Shown here: positions 34,101 through 43,179 of the stretch, piece by piece
How the letters are laid out: the number at the start of each line of letters is the position of its first letter
Position numbering within the stretch: the stretch's first letter is position 1
Assembly (NCBI RefSeq): GCF_003284725.1
Contig: NZ_PGTO01000012.1
Span: 1-64,000, forward strand
Origin: Paramagnetospirillum kuznetsovii
Lineage (GTDB): Bacteria > Pseudomonadota > Alphaproteobacteria > Rhodospirillales > Magnetospirillaceae
DNA length: 64,000 nucleotides
Direction of reading: 5' to 3'
Made by a program: the position numbers and the translations under genes
Notes under the pieces: generated by a model
Told to the model about the DNA's origin: nothing
The model's input: only the letters and a program-made list of their open reading frames with translations
The model's database searches: none

Positions 34101-35348
34101 TTAATGCCTCTGCGGGGCGGGCAGGAAGGCGGCGCCCACCACCGCCAGGGCCGCCACCGCCATCGCCATGGCGAAGCTGCCGGAAAAGCTGCCCCAGACG
34201 TCGGCCATGCGCCCGGCCAGGGCCGGTCCGATGATCTGGCCCAAGGCGAAGGCGACCGTGATGGTGCCGAAGGCCGAAGCGGCTTGCTCCGGTCCCAGAT
34301 AATCGCCCACCGCCGCCGCCATGATGGAGGGGACCGCCCACAGCGCGAGGCCGAACAGCACGGTGGAGGCGTAAAGGAACGGCTGCGGCAGCGGCAGCGC
34401 CACCATGCCGTAGGCCAGGGCCTGGAAGGCGAAGACGATCATCAGCCCCTTACCCCGCCCGATGCGGTCGGACAGGCTGCCGAAGACCGGTCCCGAGGCC
34501 AGCGACAGCAAGCCGATCCACGACCAGAAATAGCCGGCGGTGCTTTCGGGAAAGCCGCGTTCCTGCACCAGGGCGGTGACGATGAAGGTGGCATAGATGA
34601 CATAGGTGAAGCCGAAGGCGGCATACAATGCGCCGAGATGGATCAGGATGCGCTTGCGCGACACCTGCGGCACCGCCGCTTGGCAAGGGGCCGATGGCGG
34701 AGCGGCGGCGTTGGGCGCCGCGCCTGCGACCGGCTCCAATCCCAGATCCGATGGATGATTTCGCAAGGCGAGATAGTCGACGGCGGCGGACAGCAGGACG
34801 ATGGCGCCGATCACCAGCCAAGACAGCCGCCAGCCCTCGGCGCCTCGGGCGGCATTGATGGCCGGGACCATGAAGCCGGACGCCATGATGGCAACGCCGG
34901 AGCCGATCACCACGAATCCGGCGGCCCGGCCCCGGACGCGGCGGCCGAACCAATGGGCGATCAAACCCATGACCGGCACATTGGCGGCGCCGCTGCCCAA
35001 TCCGGTGAGGAGATAGAGCGCCGCGACCTGGATGAATCCCTCGGCCCTGGAGACCAGCATCATGGACAGCCCGACCAGCGACAGACCGGCCGCCACGGCA
35101 TGGCGGGCGCCCATCAGGCGGACCAACTGGCCGCCCAGGGAGACCGCGATCATATAGCCGATGAAATTCCCGGTGGAAATCCAGCCCATTTCGCTGCGGG
35201 TCAGCGGCAGCGCCTGGCCCATGGAGGGCAACAGCATGCCGAGCGCGAAGCGCCCCATGCCCAGGCAGGCAAAGGTGGTTACCGCACCGGCCGCCACCAC
35301 GATCCAGCCGTAATGGAAGGGCAGGCGCGCGGCGAACCCACGGGACAT
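34101..35348 (-). CDS. MFS transporter (YbfB/YjiJ-like)
   Basis: A 415-residue major-facilitator transporter with twelve predicted helices and a Pro/Ala-rich central loop (about residues 190-215). The N-terminal PFHYGWIVVAAGAVTTFACLG and FALGMLLPSMGQAL segments and the DRIGRGKG loop after helix 8 fit the YbfB/YjiJ-type group. The substrate is unknown. The ATG at 35348 is used; the frame continues upstream into the promoter region. It is divergent from gor, with an inverted repeat (GCTTGGCA/TGCCAAGC at 35376-35406) in the shared 125-bp gap. Confidence 0.8.
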   Translation of the reverse strand: MSRGFAARLPFHYGWIVVAAGAVTTFACLGMGRFALGMLLPSMGQALPLTRSEMGWISTGNFIGYMIAVSLGGQLVRLMGARHAVAAGLSLVGLSMMLVSRAEGFIQVAALYLLTGLGSGAANVPVMGLIAHWFGRRVRGRAAGFVVIGSGVAIMASGFMVPAINAARGAEGWRLSWLVIGAIVLLSAAVDYLALRNHPSDLGLEPVAGAAPNAAAPPSAPCQAAVPQVSRKRILIHLGALYAAFGFTYVIYATFIVTALVQERGFPESTAGYFWSWIGLLSLASGPVFGSLSDRIGRGKGLMIVFAFQALAYGMVALPLPQPFLYASTVLFGLALWAVPSIMAAAVGDYLGPEQAASAFGTITVAFALGQIIGPALAGRMADVWGSFSGSFAMAMAVAALAVVGAAFLPAPQRH

Positions 35349-35473
35349 TGTTGATCCTCGAAACAATTTTCCCAAGCTTGGCACGCGGGGCTGGGTGCTG
35401 CCAAGCGCCATTGAGCTTCTCGCGGCCGCTCCCACTTGCTAGGTTGGGCAAAGTTGTGCCGAGAGGACCATTC

Positions 35474-36826
35474 ATGACCGCCTACGACTACGACTTGATC
35501 ACCCTGGGGGCTGGCTCTGGCGGCGTGCGCGCCAGCCGCCTCGCCGCCCAATTGGGCCTGAAAGTCGCGGTGATCGAGGAAAGCCGGGTCGGCGGCACCT
35601 GCGTCATGCGCGGCTGCGTGCCCAAGAAGCTGTTGGTCTATGGATCGCGCTTCGCCGATGACTTGGCCGATTCCCTCGGTTTCGGCTGGAGCATCGAGGG
35701 TGCCGATTTCGACTGGGCGCGGCTGGTGGCGGCCAAGAATGCCGAACTCAACCGGTTGGAAACCGTCTATGGCCGCATTCTGCGCGATAGCGGCGTCCAG
35801 GTGGTGGAAGGGCGTGGCACCCTTGCCGACGCCCATACGGTCTTGGTGGGCGAGCGCCGTCTGAGTGCCGCGACCATCTTGATCGCCACCGGCGGGCGGC
35901 CGTCGCTGCCCAAAATCCCCGGCATCCAGTTCGCCGTGACGTCCAACGAGGCGCTGGACCTGATGCAATTGCCCGAACGCATGGTCATTGTCGGCGGCGG
36001 CTATATCGCGGTGGAGTTCGCGGGCATCTTCAATAGTCTTGGCGTCGCGGTGACCCTGATCCTGCGTGGCGACGCCATTTTGCGCGGCTTCGACCATGAT
36101 GCGCGGATGGCGCTCGGCGAGGAGATGGCCAAGCGCGGGGTCGATATCCGCGCCAAGACCCAGGTTCAATCCATCGAGCGGAGCAAGTCCGGCTACGACG
36201 TGCATCTGGACGACGACGAGGTGGTCGAGGCCGACCTGGTTCTCTATGCCACCGGACGAGCCCCCAATTCCGCCGGTCTGGGACTAGAGCGGGTCGGTGT
36301 GGCGGTGAATGCCCACGGCGCGGTGGAAGTCGACGCCTATTCGCGCACCAATGTGGAGAATATCTGGGCGGTGGGCGATGTCACCGACCGCATGAATCTG
36401 ACGCCCGTCGCCATCAACGAGGCCATGGCCTTCGTGCGCACCGCCTTCCAGGGCCAACCCACCGCCATGGATTATGACAACGTCCCCTCGGCGGTGTTCA
36501 GCCAGCCGCCGCTGGCCAGTGTCGGACTGACCGAGGACGCGGCGCGCAAGCGCCACGGCGCCGTCGATGTCTATGTGTCGCGCTTTCGGCCCATGCGCAA
36601 CACCCTGGCCGAGCGCGACGAGCGCACGCTGATGAAGCTGATCGTCGATCCCGCCAGCGACCGGGTGCTGGGGGTTCACATGGTGGGGCCGGACGGGCCG
36701 GAAATCATGCAGGGCTTCGCGGTGGCGCTGAAATGCGGCGCCACCAAGGCCCAGTTCGACGCGACGGTGGGCATCCATCCCACCGCGGCCGAGGAACTGG
36801 TCACCATGCGGGACAAGCGGCTGTGA
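35474..36826 (+). CDS. gor: Glutathione-disulfide reductase
   Basis: A 450-residue flavoprotein that reduces GSSG with NADPH, homodimeric in the cytoplasm. The FAD motif GAGSGGVRASRLAA is near residue 12, the redox-active disulfide in GGTCVMRGCVPKKL near 40, the NADPH site GGGYIAVEFAGIFNSLG near 175 and the C-terminal His-Glu pair in GIHPTAAEE near 435. It starts at the ATG at 35474. Its stop overlaps the GTG start of the radical SAM gene, which links the two in one transcript. Confidence 0.9.
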   Translation: MTAYDYDLITLGAGSGGVRASRLAAQLGLKVAVIEESRVGGTCVMRGCVPKKLLVYGSRFADDLADSLGFGWSIEGADFDWARLVAAKNAELNRLETVYGRILRDSGVQVVEGRGTLADAHTVLVGERRLSAATILIATGGRPSLPKIPGIQFAVTSNEALDLMQLPERMVIVGGGYIAVEFAGIFNSLGVAVTLILRGDAILRGFDHDARMALGEEMAKRGVDIRAKTQVQSIERSKSGYDVHLDDDEVVEADLVLYATGRAPNSAGLGLERVGVAVNAHGAVEVDAYSRTNVENIWAVGDVTDRMNLTPVAINEAMAFVRTAFQGQPTAMDYDNVPSAVFSQPPLASVGLTEDAARKRHGAVDVYVSRFRPMRNTLAERDERTLMKLIVDPASDRVLGVHMVGPDGPEIMQGFAVALKCGATKAQFDATVGIHPTAAEELVTMRDKRL

Positions 36827-37698
36827 TCGATTATGATTTCCCGCTTTGGCGTCCGCCGTCGGAAGGCGAGAACCTGATCATTCAGGCGACGCTGGGCTGC
36901 CGTTATAACCAGTGCGGCTTCTGCTCCATGTATAAGAGCAAGACCTATCGCGAGCGGCCGCTGGACGAGGTCTTCGCCGACATGGACACGGCCGCCGCCG
37001 AATGGCCCGATGCCCATCGGGTTTTCCTGGCCGACGGCGACGCCTATTGCCTGCCCACCGACAAGCTGGTCGCCCTGTGCGACGGGCTGGCGGCGCGCTT
37101 TCCCCGGCTGCAACGGGTGTCGGCCTATGCCACTCCGTTCGATATCCTGAAAAAGTCTCCCGACGAGATCGCCCTGCTGAAGTCCAAGCGTCTGGGCCTG
37201 GTCTATCTCGGCATCGAATCCGGCTCGGACGAGATGCTGAGGCGCATCGCCAAAGGCTCCGCCAGGCAGATGGCGGCGGCCCTGACCCTGGCCCGCGAAT
37301 GCGGCCTCAAGGTCTCGGCCACGGTGATCCTGGGGCTCGGCGGCCAAGGCCATTGGCAGGACCACATCGACGCCACCGCCGATCTGGTCAACCGGGCGCC
37401 ACCGGTCTATCTGTCCACCCTGCAACTGGGCTTGGAGAATTCGGTGGCGCCGCGCTTCTTCGAGCGCTGGGGCGAGGACTTCCAGTGGCAGGACGATCAG
37501 GCGGTGATGGTGGAACTGCGCCGCCTGGTGGAGCGCCTGGAGCCGCCCAGTCCGGTGATCTTCCGTTCCAACCACGCCAGCAACACTCTCGCCCTGGCGG
37601 GAACCTTGCCCAAGGACAAGCCGAAGCTGTTGGCGCAATTGGATGCCGCCTTGGCGGGCAATGTCCGCCTGCGGCCCCAGTGGATCAGGGGACTATAG
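36823..37698 (+). CDS. Radical SAM protein with CX4CX2C cluster motif
   Basis: A 291-residue radical SAM protein of the COG1032 type. The cluster motif is CRYNQCGFC (Cys26, Cys31, Cys34), one residue longer between the first two cysteines than the canonical CX3CX2C. A DGDAYCLP segment, the LVYLGIESGSDEMLRRIAKG beta-strand motif and a GLGGQGH motif follow as expected for a SAM-binding barrel. No auxiliary domain is present. Translation begins at a GTG overlapping the gor stop. The reaction is unknown; a redox-linked role is only suggested by the gor neighbour. Confidence 0.8.
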   Translation: MIDYDFPLWRPPSEGENLIIQATLGCRYNQCGFCSMYKSKTYRERPLDEVFADMDTAAAEWPDAHRVFLADGDAYCLPTDKLVALCDGLAARFPRLQRVSAYATPFDILKKSPDEIALLKSKRLGLVYLGIESGSDEMLRRIAKGSARQMAAALTLARECGLKVSATVILGLGGQGHWQDHIDATADLVNRAPPVYLSTLQLGLENSVAPRFFERWGEDFQWQDDQAVMVELRRLVERLEPPSPVIFRSNHASNTLALAGTLPKDKPKLLAQLDAALAGNVRLRPQWIRGL

Positions 37699-37727
37699 AG
37701 GTGTGTGTAAACGTCAATTCCCCTTCC

Positions 37728-37812
37728 GTCATTCCCGCGAAAGCGGGAATCCATGCGGCGGGCAAAATCGACTTTAACTCCCAGCATGGACCCCCGCCTT
37801 CGCGGGGGTGAC
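37728..37812. repeat. Short palindromic repeat between convergent genes (family A)
   Basis: It begins GTCATTCCCGCGAAAGC and ends CCCGCCTTCGCGGGGGTGAC, so the element is bounded by inverted GTCA(T/C)-type ends, with a hairpin in each arm. It is the longer relative of the copy at 22128-22184 and lies between the convergent radical SAM and amidase genes. Confidence 0.7.
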
Positions 37813-37838
37813 GATTTAAGGGAAGGCCGGAGGAGCTT

Positions 37839-39014
37839 TTAAATCTTCCCGATACGCTTGGCGGCGGCCAGCAGCAGGGCGTCGCCGCCGCGCGGGCCGA
37901 TCAGCGACAGGCCGACCGGCAGGCCGTCGGCGGTGCACAGCGGCAGGCTGATTTGCGGGCAGCCCGCCATGGCGGCGATGGTGGTCAGGCTGACGATGCG
38001 GCCGCGAATCTCCCACATGACCGAGCGGGGGCTGTGAACCGGCGGGGCGGTGACCGGCGTGGTGGGCAGTACCAGCACCGTGTTACCGGCCAGGGCCGCG
38101 TCGACCCAACGCTTGGCGCGCAGGCGGAAGCCGCGCGCGGCCGACAGGGTGCGGTTGGCCACCTTGGCGCCGCGCAGGAAATTGTCGGCGACCTCGAATC
38201 CCAGGCGGGGATTGGACAGGTTGATCCATTCGCCGAAGGTCTCCCAGGCCTCACGGCCCTGAATGGCGTTCTGGTGCTCGATCCATTCGCTCAAGGGGAC
38301 CGGCGAAACCCTGGTGCCGCGAACGACCGGCGCCACCGCCTGGGCGATGCGGGGCAGGGCGGCCTCGAAGGCGGCGGCGACGGCGGGATCGCAGGCTTCC
38401 AGCGCGTCTTCCAGCACCACCGCCTTGGCGGGGGCGGCGTCCTTGATCTTGGTGCGCAGCAGGACTTCGCCCATGCGGGCCAGCAGGTCGGGGTCATCGG
38501 CCATCAGGCCGACGGTGTCGAAGGTATTGGACTGACTGAGCACGCCATCCATGGAAATGGCGCCCAGGGTGGGGCGCAGGCCGTAGATGCCGCAAAACGA
38601 GGCGGGCACCCGGGTGGAGCCTGCGGTATCGGTGCCCAGCGCCAGATTGCACAGCCCGCCCGCCACGGCGGCGGCGGAACCGCTGCTGGAACCGCCCGGC
38701 ACATGGCCGGGGGCGCGGGGATTGTCGGGGGTGCCGTAATGGGCGTTGTCGCCGAAAATGCCGCGGGTGAATTCGTCGGTATGGGTCTTGCCCACCAGTC
38801 GGGCGCCGGATTCCAGCAAGGTTCCCACCGCCCAGGCGGTGTGCTTGGCCGGTTCGGCCAGTCGTCGCCAATCCGGGTTGCCCGCGCCGGTCACATAGCC
38901 CTGCACGTCGAACACATCCTTGGCGGCGAAGGTCAGCCCGGCCAGCGGACCGGTCTTGGCGCCGTCGATATAGACGTCGCCGCCCAGGGCGAAAGCATTC
39001 AACGGATCATGCAT
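37839..39014 (-). CDS. Amidase-signature family hydrolase
   Basis: A 391-residue amidase. The Ser-cisSer-Lys triad is visible: Lys in FAAKDVFD near residue 32, serines in HVPGGSSSGSAAAVAGG near 110 and the nucleophile serine in LGTDTAGSTRVPASFCG near 132. It is shorter than GatA (about 480 residues) and lacks GatB/GatC neighbours, so it is a stand-alone amidase acting on a small amide. The substrate is not predictable. A palindromic repeat follows the gene. Confidence 0.85.
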   Translation of the reverse strand: MHDPLNAFALGGDVYIDGAKTGPLAGLTFAAKDVFDVQGYVTGAGNPDWRRLAEPAKHTAWAVGTLLESGARLVGKTHTDEFTRGIFGDNAHYGTPDNPRAPGHVPGGSSSGSAAAVAGGLCNLALGTDTAGSTRVPASFCGIYGLRPTLGAISMDGVLSQSNTFDTVGLMADDPDLLARMGEVLLRTKIKDAAPAKAVVLEDALEACDPAVAAAFEAALPRIAQAVAPVVRGTRVSPVPLSEWIEHQNAIQGREAWETFGEWINLSNPRLGFEVADNFLRGAKVANRTLSAARGFRLRAKRWVDAALAGNTVLVLPTTPVTAPPVHSPRSVMWEIRGRIVSLTTIAAMAGCPQISLPLCTADGLPVGLSLIGPRGGDALLLAAAKRIGKI

Positions 39015-39131
39015 GGCGAGCAGCCCTCACAATGGACGCGGCCGGTCTCGACCTCCGGGTGGGCGGCCGCGACCGGTCGTCAACGATGGATGGCAAAATA
39101 CCCAGATCGGGGGAACGGGTCCAGCGGAACC

Positions 39132-40811
39132 CTACTCGGCGGCGGAGGGATGTTCCGCGACTTTGAGGTGGTCCTTGAAATACTTGATCCGCTTGGCGCC
39201 GTCGATGGCGGGCGGCGCGAAGAAGAAGCCCTGGGCGTATTCGATGCCCACATCGTGCAGGATGGACAGCATCTGGCTGTCCTCGACGCATTCGGCGATG
39301 GCGGTCATGCCCAGGTCGTGAGTGAGGCTGGTCAGAGCGCGCAAGACCGAGCGGCCGCGTTTTTCGCGGGCCTCGAAAACATACGAGGAATCGATCTTGA
39401 CCATGTCCACCGGCAGGATCTTCAAAATATCGAAGGCCGATCCGCCCGAACCGAAATCGTCCAGCGACAGCCGCACCCCCAAACGCTTGATGCGGGCCAG
39501 CAGGCGGCGGGCCTCGTCCAGGTTATAGATGCGTGACGCATCGGTGATTTCCAAAATGAGCCGCGCCAGCAGCGTCTTGTTCTGCTCGAGGATCTTGAGG
39601 AGCGCGTGATAGAAGGCCGGGTTGCCCAGTGACGTCCCCGACACATTGACGGCGATGCTGGCCAGCGACGAGATGTCCTCGGCCGCCTTCATGGTGGCCA
39701 GCGCCTTCTTGACGGCGATCAGATCGAATTCACCGATGACGCCCACATCGGTGGCGAAGGGAATGATCTGCGACGGGTTGAAATAGCCGTTTCCGTGGGC
39801 GATGCGCCCGAAGGCCTCATAGGCGATGACCGCGCCGCTGCCCACATTGACCATGGGCTGATACAAGAAGACCAGCTTCTCGCCCTTGATCATCTTGCGG
39901 AAATTGCGCACCCGCGCCAGGGTGTCTTCCACCGCCACCTTGGCGCCATCGGCCAGCGATTTGATGCAGAATTGGGCGCTGTCGCGGATGAATCCGTTGA
40001 CGATATAGTTCAACGCCTTGCCGATATCTTCCTCCGACAAGGACTTGTCGTTCATGTCCAGCGAGGCGGAGTGCATCTTGAGTTGGGCGCCCTTGACCTT
40101 GCCGTCGAACTGTCTGACCACCTCGGACAGCTTTTCCTGAACCGCGCCCGCCGAGACGCTGGTGTCGTGGAGAAGGCCGAAGGCGCGGTCATGCAATGGT
40201 CCCGCCGAGCTTTGGCGCACCGAACATTCCGTCAAGGTGTGATGGAGGGTGGTGAAGAAGCTTTGCAGCGTCGCGGGCTCGCAGGTTCCGAATTTGGACG
40301 CCGACAGGTCGAGCAGGGTCAAGGTGTAGTCCTCGCCCAGTCGGTTGGCTTCGTTCAGGCGCTGCCGCACCATCTCCACGAAGCGGACTTTCGGATCCGT
40401 CGCCATGGTCTGGATGGTGTCGTCGGCCACCGGCGAGACACGCGACATCACCAGATGATAGCCCTTGGGGAATTGGGGGAGCTTGATGCCGCCCATGCGC
40501 ATGCGCGAGATGGCGCCGTTCGACCCCACCATGGTTAGCGGCGTGTGGTCCAGGCGGCCGGTGTTCTTGAGCCGCAGCAAGGCTTCGGCGAATTTCTTCT
40601 GGTCGCGGGGGAAGATGAAGTCGGCCAGCGGACGGTCCATCAATTCGCTGTCGGAGATGCCATAGAGCGCTTCTCCGGCCCCGGCCGAATAGGTGACCAC
40701 GTCATGGTCGTCGAGTTCGAGAAGCAGGTCTGCGCCCGCGAAGGCGAAGGCGATGAAACGATCGCGTTGCTGCTTCAGCTTTTCGACGAGGGAGTCCTGT
40801 TCGTTTTTCAT
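39132..40811 (-). CDS. PAS-EAL protein, probable c-di-GMP phosphodiesterase
   Basis: A 559-residue protein. A PAS-like domain (about residues 15-130) opens with FAGADLLLELDDHDVVTYSAG (in parts). An uncharacterised helical middle (about 130-300) follows, then an EAL domain (about 310-550). The EAL motif reads YEAFGRI, and the other catalytic positions look intact: Asn in AVNVSG, Glu in LEITD, DDFGSG, Lys in VKIDSS, Glu in AECVED and Gln in AQGFFF. It therefore probably hydrolyses c-di-GMP. No GGDEF domain and no membrane helix are seen. The ATG at 40811 is preferred over 40859. Confidence 0.8.
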   Translation of the reverse strand: MKNEQDSLVEKLKQQRDRFIAFAFAGADLLLELDDHDVVTYSAGAGEALYGISDSELMDRPLADFIFPRDQKKFAEALLRLKNTGRLDHTPLTMVGSNGAISRMRMGGIKLPQFPKGYHLVMSRVSPVADDTIQTMATDPKVRFVEMVRQRLNEANRLGEDYTLTLLDLSASKFGTCEPATLQSFFTTLHHTLTECSVRQSSAGPLHDRAFGLLHDTSVSAGAVQEKLSEVVRQFDGKVKGAQLKMHSASLDMNDKSLSEEDIGKALNYIVNGFIRDSAQFCIKSLADGAKVAVEDTLARVRNFRKMIKGEKLVFLYQPMVNVGSGAVIAYEAFGRIAHGNGYFNPSQIIPFATDVGVIGEFDLIAVKKALATMKAAEDISSLASIAVNVSGTSLGNPAFYHALLKILEQNKTLLARLILEITDASRIYNLDEARRLLARIKRLGVRLSLDDFGSGGSAFDILKILPVDMVKIDSSYVFEAREKRGRSVLRALTSLTHDLGMTAIAECVEDSQMLSILHDVGIEYAQGFFFAPPAIDGAKRIKYFKDHLKVAEHPSAAE

Positions 40812-40896
40812 GAACCCCAGAATCCTTTCGGCTTCCGCCCCCTGATCGCGAATGCACATCCCCAGCCCTCACGCTACAAAAAGTCACGCGCCGACG

Positions 40897-40913
40897 CAAG
40901 TTGTTTAAACTTG
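40897..40913. promoter_or_regulatory. Palindrome upstream of the liv-type operon
   Basis: CAAGTTGTTTAAACTTG has 6-bp arms around five bases and lies in the 258-bp gap between the EAL gene and the ABC binding-protein gene. TTGCGCAA near 40950 is a second short palindrome. Either could be an operator; no regulator is assigned. The rest of the gap shows an A/T-rich promoter-like stretch (40965-41030). Confidence 0.35.
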
Positions 40914-41069
40914 TCACAAGTCGCGCCATACCTTTGCCCTGCTCATTGCGCAAATCGGTACCCAATTGCGTATTTTTTTGTGGCGTTGCCCGTTGCTCTC
41001 GGGTTAAATACGCACTTAGATATGCTACGCGGCGCCATAAGCCGTGAGCTGCTTCTGGGAGGAAATAGA

Positions 41070-42224
41070 ATGCGTGACCTCGTCAAATGGGGCGTGGTGG
41101 CTGTTGTCGCCACCGGAGTATGTTCGTCCGCTGGCACCGCCAGTGCGGCGGAGCCCATCAAGATCGGTGCTTTTTTGTCGGCTACCGGTCCGGCCTCGTT
41201 TCTCGGCGAGCCCGAGAAGAAGACCCTCGAAATGTATGTGGAAAAGGTCAATAAGGCCGGCGGCGTGCTGGGTCGCAAGATCGAGCTGGTCGTCTATGAC
41301 GACGGCGGCGCGGGCGACAAGGCCTCGACCTTCACCAAGCGCTTGATCGAAAGCGACAAGGTCGATCTGCTGATCGGCGGTTCCACCACCGGAACCACCA
41401 TGGCCGCGGTTCCCCTGGTGGAGCGGGCGCAGCTTCCGTTCATCTCGCTGGCGGGCGGCGTCAACATCGTCGAGCCGGTGAAGAAGTGGGTCTTCAAGAC
41501 TCCTCATACCGACCGCATGGCCGCCGAGAAAGTATTCGCCGACATGAAGAAGAAGGGCTTCACCAAGGTCGCCCTGATCTCCGAGGATGCCGGTTTCGGC
41601 AAGTCCGGGCATGACCAGTCGTTGATGGTGGTGAAGAATTACGGCATCGAAATCGTCGCCGACGAGGTCTATTCCCCCAAGGATCCCGATGTCACCGCCC
41701 AGTTGACCAAGATTAAGAATAGCCCCGGCGTCCAGGCGGTCTTCAATTTCGGTTTCGGCCAGGGTCCGGCCATCGTGACCAAGAACTTCAAGCAGCTGGG
41801 CATGGGCGTGCCGCTGTTCCAGTCCCACGGCGTTGCCTCCAAGGACTATATCAAGCTGGCGGGAGACGCCACCGACGGCGTCCGCTTGCCAGCCGCCGGT
41901 CTGGTGGTGCCCGAGCAGCTGGCCGCCACCGACCCGCAGAAGCCGGTGGTGAGCGCGTTCAAGAAGGAATACGAGACGGCGTTCAAGTCCGACGTTTCCA
42001 CCTTCGCCGGTCATGCCTATGACGGCCTCCAGATCGCTCTGGCCGCCATCGCCCGCGCCGGTTCCGTCGACAAGGAGAAGGTCCGCGACGAGATCGAGAA
42101 GACCTCTGGCTATGTGGGCACCGGCGGCATGGTCTCCATGACCCCGACCGACCACATGGGCTTGTCGCTTTCGGCCTTCCACATGGTGGAAATCCGCAAG
42201 GGCGAGTGGGTACTGAGCGACTGA
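41070..42224 (+). CDS. Periplasmic binding protein of a branched-chain-type ABC importer
   Basis: A 384-residue LivK/HAAT-family solute-binding protein. The signal peptide ends in ASAAE near residue 26, and the mature protein starts with the typical IKIGAFLSATGP and has KVALISEDAGFGKSGHD near 170. GGGAGGAAA precedes the ATG. It opens a five-gene importer operon. Importers of this type beside anaerobic aromatic genes often carry benzoate-like acids, so an aromatic acid is a reasonable substrate guess; branched-chain amino acids are the alternative. Confidence 0.85.
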   Translation: MRDLVKWGVVAVVATGVCSSAGTASAAEPIKIGAFLSATGPASFLGEPEKKTLEMYVEKVNKAGGVLGRKIELVVYDDGGAGDKASTFTKRLIESDKVDLLIGGSTTGTTMAAVPLVERAQLPFISLAGGVNIVEPVKKWVFKTPHTDRMAAEKVFADMKKKGFTKVALISEDAGFGKSGHDQSLMVVKNYGIEIVADEVYSPKDPDVTAQLTKIKNSPGVQAVFNFGFGQGPAIVTKNFKQLGMGVPLFQSHGVASKDYIKLAGDATDGVRLPAAGLVVPEQLAATDPQKPVVSAFKKEYETAFKSDVSTFAGHAYDGLQIALAAIARAGSVDKEKVRDEIEKTSGYVGTGGMVSMTPTDHMGLSLSAFHMVEIRKGEWVLSD

Positions 42225-42299
42225 TTCGACAGTGTTGCGGCGGCGCTCCCATCCGGGGGCGTCGCCCGTCGATCACCCAACCGAAGGGCCGGGGGAATT

Positions 42300-43175
42300 A
42301 TGTTCGCCGCATTCCTGCAATACCTGTTTTCCGGGCTGACGTCTGGCGCCATCTACGCGCTGGCGGGGCTTGGTTTCGCGATCATCTATAACGCCAGCCA
42401 TGTGATCAACTTCGCCCAGGGCGAGTTCATCATGATCGGTGGCATGGCGTCGGCGACGCTGGTGGCGGCGGGCGTTCCCATGCCGCTGGCCATTACCCTG
42501 GCCATGATCATTTCCATGGCGGTGGGCGTGGCGCTGGAGAAGTTCGCCATCGAGCCCGCCCGCAACGCCGACGTGGTGACCATCATCATCATCACCATCG
42601 GCGCCTCCATTTTCATGCGCGGCGCCGCCCAGATCATCTGGGACAAGGAATTCCATTCTCTGCCCGCGTTCTCGGGCGAGATTCCCATCGCCGTCCTGGG
42701 CGCCACCCTGATGCCGCAAAGCCTGTGGGTGTTCGGCGTCGCGGCGGTGGTCATCGTGGCGTTGTGGTGGTTCTTCAACCGCACCATGTTCGGCAAGGCC
42801 ATGCTGGCCACCTCGCACAACCGCCTCGCCGCCCAATTGGTGGGTGTCGGGGTCAAGAAGGTGCTGCTGGCCAGCTTCGCGCTGTCGGCCCTGCTGGGCG
42901 CCGTGGGCGGCATCGTGGTGACGCCCATCACCTTCACCAATTACGAAGCGGGCATCATGCTCGGCCTCAAGGGCTTCAGCGCGGCGGTCCTCGGCGGGTT
43001 GGGCAATGGCGGCGGCGCCATTGTCGGCGGTCTGATCGTCGGTATCGCCGAGGCCTTGGCTTCGGGCTACTTGTCCTCGGCCTATAAGGACGCCATCGCC
43101 TTCGTGATCATTCTCTTCGTGCTGTTCTTCATGCCCAACGGCCTTTTCGGCAAGCGCGGCACGGATCGGGTGTAA
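42300..43175 (+). CDS. LivH-type ABC permease
   Basis: A 291-residue permease with about eight helices. GLTSGAIYALAGLGFAIIYNASHVINFAQGEF (in parts) at the N-terminus is the LivH signature. The cytoplasmic loop ATSHNRLAAQLVGVGVKKV near 180 contacts the ATPase, and GGLGNGGGAIVGGLIVGIAE follows. It is the second gene of the importer operon, 75 bp after the binding-protein gene and 4 bp before livM. Confidence 0.88.
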   Translation: MFAAFLQYLFSGLTSGAIYALAGLGFAIIYNASHVINFAQGEFIMIGGMASATLVAAGVPMPLAITLAMIISMAVGVALEKFAIEPARNADVVTIIIITIGASIFMRGAAQIIWDKEFHSLPAFSGEIPIAVLGATLMPQSLWVFGVAAVVIVALWWFFNRTMFGKAMLATSHNRLAAQLVGVGVKKVLLASFALSALLGAVGGIVVTPITFTNYEAGIMLGLKGFSAAVLGGLGNGGGAIVGGLIVGIAEALASGYLSSAYKDAIAFVIILFVLFFMPNGLFGKRGTDRV

Positions 43176-43179
43176 TGCA

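Noticed and set aside
39132-40811. Catalytically dead EAL domain
   Set aside because: Although EAL reads EAF, the metal and catalytic positions I could place (Asn, Glu, DD, Lys, Glu, Gln) are present, so activity is the simpler reading.
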